This document shows, in pieces, positions 11,374-22,942 of a DNA stretch of 64,000 nt (the stretch's first letter is position 1; each line of letters opens with the position of its first letter). Source of the stretch: Combretum micranthum (taxonomy: Eukaryota > Streptophyta > Magnoliopsida > Myrtales > Combretaceae); NCBI GenBank assembly GCA_024138025.1, contig JAMXBD010001401.1, positions 124,001-188,000 on the forward strand, in the 5' to 3' direction. The notes under the pieces are model-generated. The model worked only from the letters and a program-made list of their open reading frames with translations. It was not told the DNA's origin and did no database searches. Made by a program: the position numbers and the translations under genes.

Positions 11374-11391
11374 TGTGGAAGAGGAGGAGAA
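11374..11391 (+). other. Polypurine tract of the captured copia
   Basis: The purine-rich GGAAGAGGAGGAGAA directly precedes the TG that opens the 554-base LTR. This is the expected plus-strand priming site and supports the LTR start at 11392. Confidence 0.7.
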
Positions 11392-11945
11392 TGTTTTGTT
11401 ATTTGTGTTAAAGATTGGAGTTTGTTTTGATTTTGCTCCTGAATTTGAGTCAAGGTGAGATTATTGGATGTGTGACTGTAATACTATCAAAGCTGCCAGC
11501 TTTGGGGTCTACATCGCCAGCTTTTGTACTGTTCACCACCAGCCTTGGTGCAAGTCTTAAAAAATCCGATTCTGTGGATGTTGAAGGCTAGCTCAAAGCC
11601 GTTGGCCTTCATTGGGTACACTGCTGGCATTCGATACATAAGCCTTAGCTTTTGGTAGGTGTTAGTTTAAAATTGGTGATTTTTTAGATGTCGATCTTTG
11701 TGTCAGCTCACACGACATTTATACATGTTTGTATGTTATTTTTTAGGGTTTATGAGATTTGAAATTTGTGAGATCACTTGTACACATCCTTTGTATTCCA
11801 TTCTTCAACACTAGTGAATTCCTTTCTTCTCTGTTTGTGGTTTTTCCCGTAAGGGTTTCCATATAAATCTCACGTGTACTTTACTTTATTGTTTTGTTTT
11901 TCATTTTTTGTTTTTTGCCATTGTTTGTTAGATCCGTTTATAACA
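11392..11945 (+). repeat. Copia LTR present only once (captured copy)
   Basis: It starts TGTTTTGTTATTTG right after the purine tract and ends CGTTTATAACA, followed by the primer-site-like AATTAGTATAAGAGC. The GTGGTTTTTCCCGTAAGGGTTT and ATATAAATCTCACGTG segment near 11835-11875 is the usual U5 style of Tork/TNT1-type copia LTRs. No partner exists at the 5' end of the copia coding region. It has GCCAGC/GCCGTTGGCC words and ACTGTTCACC around 11490-11650. Confidence 0.65.
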
Positions 11946-12112
11946 AATTAGTATAAGAGCTGATGGTTTGACTAGGAATCTCCCGTAGTTAGCCCTCCAT
12001 GTGGAAAGAAGAGTTTTATGGTGTGACACGTTTGTAAAACCCTTTATGTATGGTGAGTAGGTGGGGAGCATGACCTAACCCATTGTGAAGACTCATACTT
12101 GAGGGAGAGATT
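11946..12112 (+). other. Remaining TRIM internal segment
   Basis: This 167-base non-coding segment begins with a primer-site-like TTAGTATAAGAGC and ends with the purine-rich GAGGGAGAGA next to the right short LTR. That is the whole internal layout of a TRIM element: primer site, about 140 bases, purine tract. Confidence 0.6.
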
Positions 12113-12312
12113 TGTTAGAGTGTAAGTGCGAGGTTGGAAAAATCCCACATCGGAAATATGTGACTTATGTGAAGGGTTTATACGAGGGAAGACTCATTAA
12201 CCTGATGCCTTAAGGTTTTGGGTTATAGATGGTGTTAAGCCTATTAATATATTCCTTAATAATGTCCATTTGAAGATTTTCTCCCCATTGGAGGCTTCCT
12301 CCTCTCCTAACA
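12113..12312 (+). repeat. Right short (TRIM-type) LTR
   Basis: It is 200 bases, TGTTAGAGTG to CTCCTAACA, and aligns along its length with 5916-6109 with many substitutions. The ATTTT duplication follows at 12313. Confidence 0.8.
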
Positions 12313-12345
12313 ATTTTGATGATTACCGTGATGGGCGTAGGCCTA

Positions 12346-13115
12346 GATGATTACACGGTACAGAGACCATAAAATTGAAAGTGTCATCTTTTGATGGTAC
12401 TGGTGGAGCAGATAAATATTTTGATTAGGAAGATCAAATTGGAAAGCTCTTTGATTATTATGATTATATTGACGTGCAACAGGTTAAGCTTGTTACGATT
12501 GAATTTAAAAGTTATGCTTCACATTGGTAGAAGAATGTATTAGCTAATAGACAGAGGAATGGAGAGAGGGATGTTACGAAATGGGCAGAGATGCACGAAC
12601 TGTTACAACAGCAGTTTGTTCTAGATTACTATAGCCAATAATTGTTGATGAGTTTGCACACTTTGTGACAAGGAAGTAAAAGCATGGATGAGTATATTCA
12701 TGAGTTTGAAATCTTTATCGTACAAAGTCAAATTATGGAACTTTGGATCAATCAATTGCAAGGTTCATTGCAAGTTTGAAATCTAAAATTTCTGATATTG
12801 TTAAGCTTCAAAGGATTGATACCTTAGAGGAAGTGATGTTGATGGCGGAAAAGGTTGAAAGACAGCATAAATCTCACACATCTTCACATAACTATTCTAA
12901 ATATGAAAGTAATAAGAAATTTTATTGGTGTGACAATGAAAATGAGAGTATTAGTAGTCATAACGATGATGAGAAACATGAGTCTAGTCATGGGAAGCTT
13001 AATGATGAGAAGATGAAATCGATTTCTAAACCGAATGACTTTAGTTGTGCTGGAGAGAAAACTAGATAAATTAAATATTTTAAATGCTTAAGTTTTGGAC
13101 ATATGGCTGCTTAAT
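12346..13115 (+). pseudogene. Gypsy gag (retrotransposon gag domain), decayed
   Basis: The capsid domain is recognisable: IKLKVSSFDGTGG (about 12370), a KLVTIEFKSYASHW-like stretch, NRQRNGERDVTKWAEM (12545-12595), the QGSKSMDEYIHEFE motif (12670-12710) and AEKVERQHK (12850). Stops replace several tryptophan or glutamine codons. A CCHC knuckle (CLSFGHMAA..CPN) follows at about 13085-13120 and is cut by the MITE at 13124. Confidence 0.8.
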
Positions 13116-13123
13116 GTCCAAAT

Positions 13124-13844
13124 CATAGCTGTCAAATCGCAGTTTTATCCATACGATTCTACAAGTTTACAATTTTAGGAAGCTATTCCGAGTTAACTCG
13201 TGGGTAGAATCATTTTTTGGTAGAATCTTGTGATTTCAACTGAATCCATATGTAAACTTAGTAAAATCTTACGATTTTAGCCGAATTTATCGATTCTACC
13301 TATTCTAGTCAAACAAGCTAAAATATAAAAAATACAATTGTGTGTTTAGGGGATTAGGATGATGTATCTCTCTTGTTGTTGTTTCTATTTAGTTTCTAGA
13401 CACTCTCTCTATCTTTTTTCCTTTCTCCCTTAAAAACTCATATTCTATATTTATAGAATTCATTCAAGTTAAGTTATAGCTGTAAATTCACAAGAAAACT
13501 TATTTATTTCATTTATATAATTAAGCATTTAATAAGTTAAAATTTTGATTCTCTTTCAATTTATCACTTATTTCTAATAAAACAATAGAAAATAAATTAA
13601 TTTTGACTCTATTCACTATTTTTTATATTTATATCATAGATTAAAGTTATTATGAAAAAAAAAGAACTTAATTTCTTTATTTTTTTTAAATCTATTATGT
13701 GTTCTAAGTTTTTTACGTCTTCTATAAGTATTTTTATAATTTTTCAAAGCTATTTTGCAAAGGTTGTAGAAACTTATGTTTTTACATTTCGATTCTACTG
13801 ACTCCTTGGCGATTGTATATAGAATCGCGAGTTTAACAACCTTG
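13124..13844. mobile_element. hAT-like MITE in gypsy gag
   Basis: A 721-base insert is flanked by a perfect 8-base duplication GTCCAAAT (13116-13123 and 13845-13852). Its ends form an imperfect inverted repeat: CATAGCTGTCAAATCGC at the left, and the reverse complement of the right end reads CAAGGTTGTTAAACTCGC. An 8-base target and CA-starting ends fit the hAT superfamily. It is non-coding and AT-rich, and contains several GATTCTAC words near both ends. The CCHC knuckle reading resumes beyond it. Confidence 0.8.
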
Positions 13845-13852
13845 GTCCAAAT

Positions 13853-14627
13853 AGACATGCTGTTTACATTCGTGGAGGTTGTTTGAAGAGTGATGGTGAA
13901 GGGGAAAAAGGCATTATAATAATTATGACAAGGAAAGCGAGAAGGAGATGCTAGCTAAACAATTATTAGGGCATGTTATACCTTTGAATAGGGTGTTGAG
14001 GAGGAGTTTGAGTGTGACACCAATGATAGATCATGAACAACGGGAGAATATATTCTATATTAAGTTCTTAGTAAATGGGGTTGTTTGTGTAGCCATCATA
14101 GATTCGAGTAGTTGCACTAATATTGCGACAACGACACTTTTAGAGAAGTTACAACTTCCAATCACTCCCTTCGACAACTATATCAGTTACATTGGTTCAA
14201 TAACAAAGGATCTGATTATGTTACTAAGCAGGTATTGGTTTCTATATCTTTGCCTAATCACTATACTAATGAGGTTCTTTGTGATGTAGTTCCTATGGAT
14301 ACATCTCATATCTTGTTATGATGTCCTTGGTTATTTGATTGAAATGTGAACCATAATGTTAGGGACAATATTTATTTCGTGTTATTTAATGGGAAGAGAA
14401 TCAAGTTGTTTCCCATGAGTCCTGACGCTGTGAGATAACCACATGTGGAATTGAATCCTCTTAAGAAAGATTCATTGTTGTTGACATCGGGAGTAGTTGA
14501 GAAGATGCTTGCTAGTAGATAAATGAAACACTTGTTATATTTGGGATAGGGTTTAAGAAGAGAGAGTGATTCTTCCATTCAGGATGAGTTTGTCCAAGAG
14601 GGAAAATCTTTACAAGCTTAGGAGATA
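13853..14627 (+). pseudogene. Gypsy aspartic protease region, decayed
   Basis: The frame at 13948-14289 carries the QRENIFYIKFLVNGVVCVAI segment followed by IDSSSCTNIAT, where the active-site D-(S/T)-G is changed to DSS. After a frame change come the CDVVPMD and WLFD-like segments (14280-14345) normal for gypsy protease. The sequence then runs into the right LTR with no RT. Stops at several places confirm decay. Confidence 0.75.
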
Positions 14628-15517
14628 TGATAGGAATCATGGTTTGCTTGGATTGATAACTTGAAATAAGGCTAAAGGTTTATTGAACTTAGCTCAACGA
14701 ATCCTTATGGATGACTAGAATAAAGACAAGTTAGAGTATTTAGTTGGTATATGATGCACATAAGTAATGGGCATGATATGGTATGTTTAAGTACAGAGAA
14801 ATTACTCAATTTAAAAGGAAAACCATCAAAATTGCATATCACGCTGTGATAGAGAAAGTGATTGAAGCAGATCAAGAAATTTAGGCTACAGTGGAGGTCA
14901 CCACCCTAATTATGCCCGTGATCCAAATGGTGATCATGATGTCTATGGAGAAAATTGAGTGCCACAAAGATCTCCGACCCCATCTCGACTGTGACATTGC
15001 TGGTGATTATCTATTTCATGCCCATGATGGCTTGAAGTTTGAAAAAGGATTCTGATTTGAGAGGATCATGACTGTGATCAACAGGGTGATATTCACCCCG
15101 TTTTTGCATTGTTTAAAGCCTTTGTTTCCTATTTAATTTGTTTGTCTTGCAGTTTTCCATATTTGCACTTGTTGACTTGTGAGAGTATAAAATGGTTATT
15201 AGCGATATGTTTAACAACTTTATGCTTGTTTTTGCCCTCATGAACATTGTATTGTCCTTTGTGACGAATTGACTTCTTGAATAAGATTGAGATTTTCTTT
15301 TCAACATTGCTCTTGTTGTTTCTTATCATCATGCGTAATAGCAATTGGTTAGAACAACTAGTTTGATTCTATCTTTGGTGTTATATCCAATGATTGATCG
15401 ATTATATCCCTTTATTTTCCAGTTTTCATAAATCATAAAACCTAAAAACATACTAAAACCTAAATCACAATTGAAGCTCTAGATTCGCAAATTACTTGGA
15501 TTCTCCAATCCATATCA
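14628..15517 (+). repeat. Right LTR of gag-only gypsy element
   Basis: It starts TGATAGGAATCATGG and ends CATATCA, 890 bases, homologous to 4589-5460 with many substitutions and small indels. Purine-rich AGGAGATA precedes it as a possible plus-strand primer. Confidence 0.8.
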
Positions 15518-16430
15518 CTTGATGAAGAATTAAGCCATTTCTTGATGAAGAGGAATGAGTGTATGCCTAAAGACCTTAATGCGCGGTGGGGCCACATAGT
15601 TGGTATTGCACTTGCATTATAAAACACCTTAACGCCAAAACACTTCCTTCCATGAAAATTGAAATATTGCAATTAAAATGTAGTAATTAGGTGCTATTAG
15701 CATTGTGCATTTCTGCATTTGCATTAGGCTTACTAATGAGCTAGATTTATAGGATTAAGCCATGACAGGATGAAGATTTAAGCCATGGCCTGATGAAGAG
15801 GAATGAGTGTGAAGACATGTAATTGATATCTAAAACTGCTAGTCAAGTTTATTTTCACATCCATTTAATACCAAACTTTCCTTTTGATAGGTTTACATAG
15901 TTGATATGACAGAGAGGAAGGATGATTCTACTCAAGCTTAATGGAAGATTTTGTCTTACCATGATGGCACACAAAGGTAAAATGGACGAATGAGATAAAA
16001 GAAAACTTGGTGGTAATCTTCTTTCATTTATATAATAAGCACATGTTTTCTTGAACATCAGAACCAGAACATGGCACATGGAACTTAGTCAATCTATGTG
16101 AAGAACTAAAAGCAGTGAAAGAGATGCTTGCAGCAAAGTAGCAATGATCAAACGGATCAAAACTGGAATCTATGTCCAGCCAAGCTTAGATTTACTGCCA
16201 ATTAATGGAAAAGCCTAAAAATGTATAGTTGATAAGGTTTTAATGTTTATGATGTGAGACATTTCCTCATTTGTGGGCTGATAGTTCAAATGAAACTCAT
16301 CAGTGGACAACTCAAATGAAGATGCCATGTTGATATCTACGGAACTATAAAACATAGTATCAAGAACATTAAGATTTAAGATATCTATGTTAATGCCATT
16401 TATAAAATAAGAAATAGAAAAAATCAATAC
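15518..16430. other. Intron of gene A, no gene
   Basis: This is the original intron sequence between the last two kinase exons. It contains a doubled segment around AAGCCATG..CCTGATGAAGAGGAATGAG (about 15520-15560 and 15750-15815) that is matched in the same intron of gene B (49085-49115). I see nothing else. Confidence 0.6.
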
Positions 16431-18522
16431 CATTGTCATGATGTGTTTGCCCCCCAAGGTGGGTTGCGTCCCTGTCAAAAGTTCTAGAAATACAACACCA
16501 AGACTGTAGACATCCTCTTCTCTGTTAATTTTTGAGTTAGTAAATATTCGGGGTCAATGTAGCCCTACAACAAGTACACGTAGATCAAATTTACTAAATG
16601 TAATATAATTAAATGTCAAAGAAATATCACAAAAGCATGGAGTTACTCACAGGTGTGCCTTTTACATTTGTTGATATCTGGGTTGTTTCACCTCCAACAG
16701 TACGTGGCAATTTTACTAGTTTTGAAATTCCAAAGTCAGAAACTTTTGCATTGAGTTTCTCATCCATTAGTATATTGGTGGCTTTGATATCACGATGTAT
16801 AATGAGAGGATCAGCTTCTGTATGAAGATATAAAAGTCCTATTGCTGAAGCCAATGCAATATGCAATCTCATTGCAAAATTAAGAGGATGTCTATCTCTT
16901 CCTGCTCACAATTGAAAACAAAACTGTACATGTCAAATTGTTGCTATAGAGAATAAAAGACTGCTTTGGAAATCTTATATGTTGCTTTAGAAATCTTATA
17001 TGTGAAATTTAAGAGATAATATAAAATGCCGAAAGTTCTGTAACTTTATCATGTATTTTCATTAACAGTAAATCGTAGTTTACGGTGTGGGATTGTGAAT
17101 TCCTGCTAGACCTATATGACAACAATATTTGCATTAACATGTACCATGTTTCATTAGATTGCTTATGCAATAATATATCAAGGATCAAAGATCAGGAATT
17201 GAAGTTTATCCTTCACCAGTGTTCATATGATATGTTAACAGCATGCTTTGTGCAGAACCAAGGCACACATCACTGGCATCAAGGCCAACAGTAGAAATGC
17301 TTCCATATGAATATCCTTCTCTACCAAGATAATTTAAGCAGGTTTGTACATATGTCCAGTGATCATTAATCAGGAAAATCTTTACTTATAAAATGCCATA
17401 CCATATAAAATGTCATGAAGTGAACCATTAGGCATGAACTCATAGACCAACATCTGCAAGGTGAAGTAACAAATAAGTTAAGATGTATGCTCCTAACTTA
17501 TTATTGCGTGAGGCCAAAAAAGAAACTAATTGTTTCCCTTTTAGCATGCCAAGCTATTCACAAGTTGAATCACTGCGATGCAAGCTTTATGTTCTCTAGT
17601 AGACCGACATTATAGAACCTCTGAAATTAGAACTGTTAATCATGCTGTTTTATAGGAAAACATATATATTAGATTTCCATCTACAATTACTCCTTGGCAT
17701 CCACTATTAGTTAGACACTTTACATTTGATCAATACTCAGCCAATAGAATTAGTATAATAAGTCAAGTAGAGTTACAATTAACTCAGTGGACAGCTTTCA
17801 ATGGTAGTCTTATAGAAGAGTTGGTAGTAAGCTCTGGAGATTTGGAGTGTTTGCTATAGAGTATGAATTTTTTATCCCTAATTCCTTCAAATTAGGGTTT
17901 CTAATACCTTTTTCTTCAAAGAGTAGTCTTTGAGTTCCTTAAATCTTATTCCTATCAATTATTATCCGATTATGATGCTTCATTCAATTCATAGATTTGG
18001 CGAGGACACAAAAGGACACCTTTCAGTATAGGGAAAGTTGCCAGATAGGATATCTGGCAAATCTATTAATAGTGGCAGATGTATTGATTCAATCATATGA
18101 TTATTATTTGGCACTTGTATCAATTTTTGTTTACACTAATTGAGTATTATTGATTAATGATTTATAATCATCATGCATATGAATACATAGTTCTCATAAT
18201 GTAGATGTTGTTTCTGCTGGAGAAGGAAGGTGTATACCTGCTCTTGTTCTTCATCACTATATCCAACTAAAGAAACTAAGCTTCGGTGGTGTAAGCGAGA
18301 CAAGAATTCTATTTCAGTGAAGAACTCCTTTTGACCTTGCAATGATCCTTGAATGGCACGCTTGATTGCAACAACTGTGCCATCAGCTAAAACACCTCTA
18401 TAAACCTGGCCATAGCCTCCACGCCCCCTAGCTGACTGTTGATATCAAAGCCTTTTGTTGCTTTTTGGAGATCTGAAAAGCTAAACTCCTTTATTCCGTC
18501 AATTTCCATCCCAGCCTTTAGA
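16431..18522 (-). pseudogene. Gene A kinase exons (glycine loop to activation segment)
   Basis: Four exons: 18522-18238 (glycine loop, [11 protein letters not shown] lysine, [16 protein letters not shown]), 17453-17402 (MLVYEFMPNGSLHDILY), 16901-16651 (catalytic [13 protein letters not shown] in [14 protein letters not shown]) and 16564-16431 ([20 protein letters not shown]). The HRD and DFG residues are present, as in an RD kinase. Damage: extra or missing G in the glycine loop (about 18423-18430), no AG acceptor where gene B has one near 18523, and one base missing near 16516, giving 134 bases where 135 keeps frame. Confidence 0.85.
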
Positions 18523-18622
18523 CATGTCATATGATGAAGAAACGCAGGAAAAAAACAACCAACACTTCAAAACAATTACAACAGCTTTTAGAATCTACAG
18601 CAATTGTTTGAGGACAGTATAC

Positions 18623-20474
18623 ATTTATATTTCATTGGAGCTTTATTAAAGTGCCTTAGTTGGTATCTAAAGACCAAATACGCAATGGTCAAGAATATGG
18701 CCGCCCCTGAAAAGACTGATCCCAACACAATTCCTGCTAGGGCACCCTTGCTTATGCCTAAACATGGGGATTGCTGATTAGCTACACCATAAGACATAAA
18801 TGTCAATTAAATACTCATATTTTACATACACACACTGTGTATACATATCCACAAGAAAATTACGATATCATATAGGAAAAGGATTGGCTCCACTAAGAAC
18901 ATTTTGTAAAAGATCTTGAAATTGGGCACTTTTTAGAATACGAAAACTATAATTAAGCACCTGGAAACATAATTTTCTGACAATGCCCTTACTATTTGCT
19001 CTGTTTATTAGCAAAAAGCTGAAATGTATTCCATATCCAGAAATATGAGTTGGGTGCAATGCTGGAAACATACCATAAGGTCCATCTAGTGGCAAGGAAA
19101 CTGAAAGATAGGGCCCAAATGTATCACTTGAATTTATTTTGTATCTTGCAATCATATTCTCAATATCACTAACAAGATCATCGGTGAATACATCAAGGGT
19201 GCTATTGAGATATGGTGGGAAATTTTTCAGAGACAAAATTAAGCGTGGACCAGACCAATTCAGTGAAGCGATGGAAATCTGATAGGTCTCCATAAGAAGA
19301 TTGGAGGAGAGCATATGGATAAATGCAGTGATATAAGGGTAGAAATTTGTTAGACAGGGACTAAGGAGAAGTATTACAGCATTATATGGTGCAATACAAC
19401 GACAAGCAGCTTCTAAGACAGACTCATAAAATGGAGGGCAGGTTTGAAATTCACAAGTGGCATTGTTGTTACTCCTGTTTTCAGGAGGACCGGTGTTCTC
19501 AGTACCATTAGGGATACAATAGTTGACAATATTAGGTTTATCTTCTCTTCGGCAAACAGGATTACCTGCAAGACTGTAAAAAAGAACAATGAAAGTGGTC
19601 AATTATATGATGGGGACAAACCGGGGGTAGACAAATATATGTGCAAAGAGGAAAGAAACTGATGCATAACAGGAAGTTTTACAAGGTTGCATATGTTGGC
19701 AACCACTGAGCCCAAAGAATAATAAAATGATGTAGCCAAAAAGAATATCCAGAAACATAATGAACAAATACACCAAAAAAGAGAGAATTGAGGGGATGGA
19801 AAGAGAGAGAGGGAGAAAAAAAGGGGAAGAAATAAAGATATTATCCTGTTTGAGAATCTTTCCACATCTGAATTTGATGAATATTCAATACTCTCAAAGT
19901 AAAAACCATAAAGCAGTAGATTTTTGCAGATTGTGAATGCCAGCCACAATGTGCTTTATTCTAATAGCTCCATTAGGATTTGCTGAACATTGTGGCATGT
20001 TAAGATAATGTTTCAACTTATCTCTAATCTCTATTATGAAAAATGAGAACATGTTGCCATTTTCCCATCATCTTGTGTTTGTTGAAAAAGCATAACATAG
20101 GGATTGCTGCTTTGAGTTAGCAGTCAGATTTTTAAGGGGTTATTCTGGAAAGGCATATTTGATTTGTTTCAACTTTATAAGGAATGTCATATAGCAAATC
20201 TGATGGTGGTTGATGAGAGTGAGACGCATCAGCATGTACTTGCTAAACAATGTTGAAAACAGTAAATGTAGACATTAAAGTACTAACAACATGGTGAGTA
20301 TCCTACTATGGAATGTTTATCACAGTAAATCATATGTCATTTTAATAACTATAACCATGTTTGGGCTAATTATACAGATCAACATACTTCCCTTTGTAAA
20401 CTTACTGTAATGAGACATTTGGAGGAAGATCTAGTGTTCCATCAATGTCTGTGAGTCCATTGTTCTGGAGATCC
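18623..20474 (-). pseudogene. Gene A transmembrane and ectodomain exons
   Basis: Exon 18781-18623 encodes the membrane segment (GALAGIVLGSVFSGAAIFL..IAYLVF), 159 bases as in gene B. Exon 19573-19074 begins LAGNPVCRRE and encodes the cysteine-containing juxtamembrane ectodomain (CEFQTCPPFYE, GPRLILSLKNFPPYLNS, FGPY). Exon 20474-20406 is one LRR-like unit (DLQNNGLTDIDGTLDLPPN). All are open and match the layout of the family. The next exon upstream is displaced 20 kb by the copia/Tekay nest. Confidence 0.85.
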
Positions 20475-20840
20475 CTACAAGAACACATGGACCAAAAATG
20501 AGTTTGGCACACATAGTTATACGAACACACACGAATCTTAATGCATGGCCATACAAAATGGGGTTATTAGGTAAATTACTTGTCAAGAAATAAATACGAA
20601 ACCTATACTAATTCTATAAGATTAAATTTTTAAAATAAATTGGTTATTGTGCTAATCTTAATGTGATATTAGAATAGGGTATCCTATATTAAAATTCCAA
20701 CATCATTGTTCAACTCTTATCTAATTAAGTTCATCTGCTTGATAGGCCAACAATTAAGAACGAGTGTGGAGTAATAAATATAGAGCACACACTAAATCTA
20801 TAAGTTTTAACTTATATAATAGAGAGTTATGGATCTTAAC

Positions 20841-21053
20841 TGTGAAGTTGTTGATGAATCAAGATCAACCAGTCAAGAAAAACTCCATGTCAGAGAGAAA
20901 AGAACTTATTGTATTGTATATCAGAGTCTCAAAGATACTATTACGGTTACAAAGAATATATATCAGCTAACAAACTATTTACAAAAACCAATTAACAAAT
21001 AACGTCTGGTCTAATTACAAAATGACACATGTCAATTACATATATTCTCCACA
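20841..21053 (-). repeat. 3' LTR of copia element
   Basis: On the minus strand it runs TGTGGAGAATATATG to CAACTTCACA, 213 bases. The purine tract GAGGAGGGGC lies immediately before it in minus reading (21054-21066). Confidence 0.92.
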
Positions 21054-21061
21054 GCCCCTCC

Positions 21062-22942
21062 TCAAGTTGGAGCTTCTCGAAGACCCAGCTTGCAACAACA
21101 TTTATGTAATTGCTCAACTAAAGTTAACTTAGTAAAAATGTCCTCCAACTGAGAAGAGGAAGAAACATGCTCAAGATGTAATAAACCACTAGTAACATGA
21201 TGTCGAAGAAAATGAGCATCAATGTCTATATGCTTGGTATGTCCATGGAGACATGGATTATTAGCAACCATTATGGCAGACCTATTATCACACGACAAAG
21301 AAAGTGGCAAGGAAAAAGGAACTTTCAAGTCACGCAAAATATAAGTTGTCCACAAATTTCTTTAGTAGTGGATCCGATACTCCGATACTAGCCTCCGTGG
21401 TAGAAGTGCTAACTGTATTTTGTTTCTTGGATTTCGAAGAAACCAAACTATCACCAAGAAGAATACAAAAACCAGTAATTGACTTACGATCAAAAGTAGA
21501 AGACCTCCAATCAGCATCACAAAAAGCACGAAGTTGTAAAGAATTGTTAACAGGAAAAAACAAACCGAAGTGAGCTGTCCCCTTGAGATACTTGAGAAAA
21601 TGCAAGGCAGCATGATAATGAGTATCACACGGTTGTGAAAGAAACTGACTTAACTTGTTGACAGCAAAGGAAATATCAGGCCGTGTAAGTGTCAAATACG
21701 ATAAACAACCAATAATTCTTCAATAAAGAGACGGATTAGCAAGACAACCATCAGAACTTTTAACCAATTGAACACCAGAAAGAAGAGGTAAAGCAACAAG
21801 TTTGCAACCAGAAAGACCAACCTCATCAACAAGTCGAAGAGAAATTTGCGTTGATGAAAAAATAAACCCTTAGCCGTAGAACAGAGTTCTAATCCAAGAA
21901 AAAATCTGGCTATGCCAAGATCCTTTGGTGAAAGCATTATGAAGATAAGTTTTCAACAGAGAAATCAATTCTGTATTGTCCCCTGTAATTATCACATCAT
22001 CAACATACAAAAGGACAACCAAAAAAGCACCTGAAACAGTTCAAGTAAACAATGAATGATCACTAGCAGACTGAGTAAACCTTCAATGAATCAGAAATTG
22101 TGAAATTTCATGATTCCATTGGCGTGATGCCTGCTTTAGCCCATATAAAGAACATTTTAAGCGGCATACTTCACTTCCTTTGATCTTAGAATACCCCGGA
22201 GGTGGTAGCATATAAATTTCCTCTTCTAAATGCCCAAGTAAAAAGGCATTATTAATGTCTATTTGATAAAGAGGCCAATTCCTAGCAGTAGCAATAGCAA
22301 GGAGAATGTGAACAGTAGCTAATTTAGCCACCGAACTAAACATATCATGATAATCAACACCTTAGACTTGAGTGAAACCTTTAGCTACTAATCACGCCTT
22401 ATAACGCTCAACTGATCCATCGGGTTTATATTTAATTTTATAAACCCATTTACAACTTGTTGGTTTCTTCCCTAAAGGAAGATTAACTAACTCCCATGTA
22501 CCATTTTGTTCTAGGGCCTCAAGTTCTTCACTCATAGCATCGATCCAAACTTTGCTCTTAGATGCTTTTCGTAGCAATATGGTTCTTGATTTGTTAAAAC
22601 GTGTGCCAATGATGCAGAAAAATCAGAAGAAAAGGAATTATGCTAAGAATGGAAAATGGGGTATTTAGTAGATGAAGCAGTGTGTAAATTATGCACAGAA
22701 TGTATGTAATCATTTAACCATGCAGGAGGATTACGTACTCTAGTGGACCTTTTTAAAGTAGGAGACTTTGGAGAAGTAACCGGCAAGACATCTGATGTTG
22801 ATCCAGAAACATCAGTAGCAGTAGGAAGGAAAGACTGACCAGAAACATTAGAATGTGTATGAAATTGTTCATCATCAGAAAACAGAACATGTGGATTAGA
22901 CATAATGGAATCAGAATCTGATAAAGGACCTGCTGATGTCAC
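21062..22942 (-). pseudogene. Copia reverse transcriptase and RNase H, decayed
   Basis: On the minus strand: WVYKIKYKPDGSVERYKA (22392-22577), FSSVAKLATVHILLAIA and QIDINNAFLLGHLEEEIYM (22083-22343), LYGLKQASRQW, the YVDD motif region near 22000 (coding LLYVDDVI), then TRPDISFAVNKLSQFLSQP (about 21640-21695), FCDADWRSSTFDRKS, and the STTEAS..EHVSSSSQLEDIFTK end of RNase H. Stops (for example TAG for CAG near 22365 and after ERYKA) and frame changes disable it. The first residues (to 22936) flank the Tekay insertion. Confidence 0.85.

Larger units (their letters stand above)
5916..12312 (+). mobile_element. TRIM-like element carrying a captured copia internal domain
   Basis: Outer repeats of about 200 bases (5916-6109 and 12113-12312) are flanked by a perfect ATTTT duplication (5911-5915 and 12313-12317). 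After the left short LTR come a primer site and a complete but decayed copia gag-pol. Next are a purine tract and a different, 554-base copia LTR (11392-11945). Then comes a second primer-site-like sequence, 150 bases without coding, another purine tract and the right short LTR. There is no copy of the 554-base LTR on the left. The order suggests that a copia circle or template joined a TRIM at the shared LTR-end/primer sequence. A solo LTR (9292-10822) interrupts the RNase H region. Confidence 0.7.
4589..15517 (+). mobile_element. Gypsy LTR element lacking RT and integrase (gag-protease only)
   Basis: The element has long terminal repeats (4589-5460 and 14628-15517), an initiator-Met primer site right after the left LTR, and gypsy gag, CCHC knuckle and aspartic protease remnants. 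The protease region runs almost directly into the right LTR. No reverse transcriptase, RNase H or integrase remains outside the nested copia, so it is a TR-GAG-like non-autonomous derivative or a large internal deletion. Flanks TCTAA and CTTGA do not match, so no target duplication is visible. Nested inside are 5916-12312 and the MITE 13124-13844. It sits in the intron before the last exon of gene A, in antisense orientation. Confidence 0.8.
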
